Shown here piece after piece: positions 62,940 to 64,000 of a DNA stretch of 64,000 nt. This DNA is from Streptomyces liliifuscus (GTDB lineage: Bacteria; Actinomycetota; Actinomycetes; Streptomycetales; Streptomycetaceae). Position numbers and translations under genes: made by a program. Positions within the stretch are counted from its first letter, which is position 1. Each line of letters starts with the position of its first letter. The notes under the pieces are model-generated. The model had not been told where the DNA came from. It saw nothing but the letters and a program-made list of their open reading frames with translations, and did not search any database. The DNA lies in contig NZ_CP066831.1 in NCBI RefSeq assembly GCF_016598615.1, positions 3,658,001 through 3,722,000 of the forward strand, given 5' to 3'.

Positions 62940-64000
62940 ATGATCGAGGCAGTCGGCCTGACGAAGCGCTACGGCGACAAGACAGCCGTGTACAACCTTT
63001 CCTTCCAGGTAAGGCCGGGTTCCGTCACCGGCTTCCTCGGGCCCAACGGGTCGGGCAAGTCGACGACCATGCGCATGATCCTCGGGCTCGACAACCCCAG
63101 CTCCGGTCAGGTCACGATCGGCGGCTACCCCTACCGCAAGCTGCCCAACGCCCCCCGCCAGGTCGGCGCGCTCCTCGACGCCAAGGCCGTGCACGGTGGC
63201 CGGCACGCCCGCAACCACCTCCTGTGCCTCGCCCAGCTGTCCGGCATCCCGGCCCGCCGCGTGGACGAGGTGCTGGGCGTCGTCGGCCTCCAGGACGTGG
63301 CGAAAAAGCGCTCCAAGGGGTTCTCGCTCGGCATGGGCCAGCGGCTCGGCATCGCCGCCGCGCTCCTCGGCGACCCCCAGGTGCTGCTCTTCGACGAGCC
63401 GGTCAACGGCCTCGACCCCGAGGGCATCCTCTGGGTGCGGAACCTGATGAAGTCGCTGGCCGCGGAGGGCCGGACCGTCTTCGTCTCCTCCCACCTCATG
63501 AGCGAGATGGCTCTCACCGCCGACCACCTCATCGTGATCGGCCGCGGTCAGATGCTCGCCGACATGAGCGTCCGCGACTTCATCTCGCACAACTCCGCCG
63601 ACTTCGCGCGCGTACGCACGCCCGACACCGAGCCCCAGCAGCGCGAGAAGCTGACGGCCGCGCTGACCGAGGCGGGCGGCCAGGTGCTGCCCGAGCAGGA
63701 CGGCGCTCTGCGTGTCATGGGCCTGCCGCTCCCCCGCATCAGCGAACTCGCGCACAGCTCCGACGTACGCCTGTGGGAGCTCTCCCCGCACCAGGCCTCG
63801 CTGGAGGAGGCGTACATGCGGATGACGCAGGGTTCCGTCGACTACCGCTCCACCGTCGACCAGCGCGCGGGCCTGCAGCAGGAGCTCCCGCCGGGCGCGA
63901 TGCCGCCCCCGCAGATGCCGGTGCCGGGTCAGGGCCAGCCGGGCTGGTACGCCCCGCCGCCGCCCCAGCAGGGCGGCCAGCCGTTCGCGATGCCGCAGGC
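62940..64000 (+). CDS. ABC transporter ATP-binding protein, 3' end beyond window
   Basis: At least 353 residues, open to the end. Starts at ATG 62940 with GGAG just before it. Walker A GPNGSGKST, signature FSLGMGQRLG, Walker B VLLFDEP, switch SSHLM, then a Pro/Gln/Gly-rich tail (residues about 310 on). It has the same domain plan as the ATPase at 60872 and very similar sequence in the core (for instance EPVNGLDPEGI in both). It probably pairs with a permease just outside the window. Confidence 0.88.
   Translation, partial: MIEAVGLTKRYGDKTAVYNLSFQVRPGSVTGFLGPNGSGKSTTMRMILGLDNPSSGQVTIGGYPYRKLPNAPRQVGALLDAKAVHGGRHARNHLLCLAQLSGIPARRVDEVLGVVGLQDVAKKRSKGFSLGMGQRLGIAAALLGDPQVLLFDEPVNGLDPEGILWVRNLMKSLAAEGRTVFVSSHLMSEMALTADHLIVIGRGQMLADMSVRDFISHNSADFARVRTPDTEPQQREKLTAALTEAGGQVLPEQDGALRVMGLPLPRISELAHSSDVRLWELSPHQASLEEAYMRMTQGSVDYRSTVDQRAGLQQELPPGAMPPPQMPVPGQGQPGWYAPPPPQQGGQPFAMPQ

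Noticed and set aside
1..64000. tRNA, rRNA, prophage, integrase or secondary-metabolite cluster
   Set aside because: I saw no tRNA-like cloverleafs, no phage or integrase genes and no polyketide or peptide synthetase modules. A tRNA scan would settle the first point.

Overview
The window is about 64 kb of high-GC DNA with strongly G/C-biased third codon positions, many GTG starts, coupled four-base stop/start overlaps and several apparently leaderless genes. The families present (FilP, Scy, CslA/GlxA, HelR, IcmA, Pep2/GlgB, DUF6230/DUF6114, two DUF3817 genes) point to a Streptomyces chromosome. From memory, the order pep2-glgB ... pfkA/pta-ackA-pyk ... icmA ... meaB-thiolase-mce-scy-filP follows the core region around SCO5441 to SCO5396 of S. 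coelicolor, so this is core chromosome with local insertions and not a genomic island. No rRNA, tRNA, CRISPR array, prophage or intact IS transposase was seen. Layout: 1-3.7 kb, end of the GlgE/glycogen pathway (maltokinase, branching enzyme). 4-12.5 kb, HelR (an RNA polymerase-recycling ATPase), a candidate small RNA, a MerR-thioredoxin pair, an Lrp regulator, two oxidoreductases, a BCS1-like AAA ATPase and an imine-reductase-like enzyme. 13-17 kb, dicarboxylate uptake (DctA) with its divergent sensor/regulator pair. 17-21 kb, a sugar ABC importer without its own ATPase, a PPOX-fold protein and an XRE regulator. 22-28.4 kb, a central carbon block: phosphofructokinase divergent from pta-ackA, then pyruvate kinase. 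28.5-33.6 kb, a three-gene secreted/membrane operon (DUF6230, DUF6114, Pro/Ser-rich protein), a CnoX-like thioredoxin-TPR protein and a TetR regulator. 33.8-38 kb, the isobutyryl-CoA mutase large subunit IcmA, DUF3817, MarR, an MFS transporter and an ArsR-type regulator. 39-44 kb, a hyphal-tip polysaccharide cluster: GH6 hydrolase (CslZ-like), radical copper oxidase GlxA and synthase CslA. 44-47.8 kb, an MTH1187/DUF3817 pair, three tandem AIM24 proteins and a MarR regulator. 48-52 kb, a two-component system divergent from a secreted PepSY protein, and an MFS transporter. 52.7-55.5 kb, acyl-CoA metabolism (MeaB, thiolase, methylmalonyl-CoA epimerase). 55.7-60.7 kb, the polarity coiled-coil proteins Scy and FilP. 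60.9-64 kb, an ABC exporter pair and a second ATPase cut by the window end. Non-coding DNA is unusually structured. Two families of dispersed GC-rich repeats lie between genes: one around AGGGGCGCGGGGAACTGCGC, amplified into a roughly 68-bp tandem array at 12.6-12.9 kb, and one of about 200 bp with long inverted ends. A 171-bp MITE-like element with perfect 15-bp ends and a CTAG duplication sits on a permease stop codon. A near-consensus promoter, a hairpin and a terminator upstream of helR look like an unannotated small RNA. Several palindromes sit on readable promoters (pyk, icmA, the ABC importer, the two-component system).
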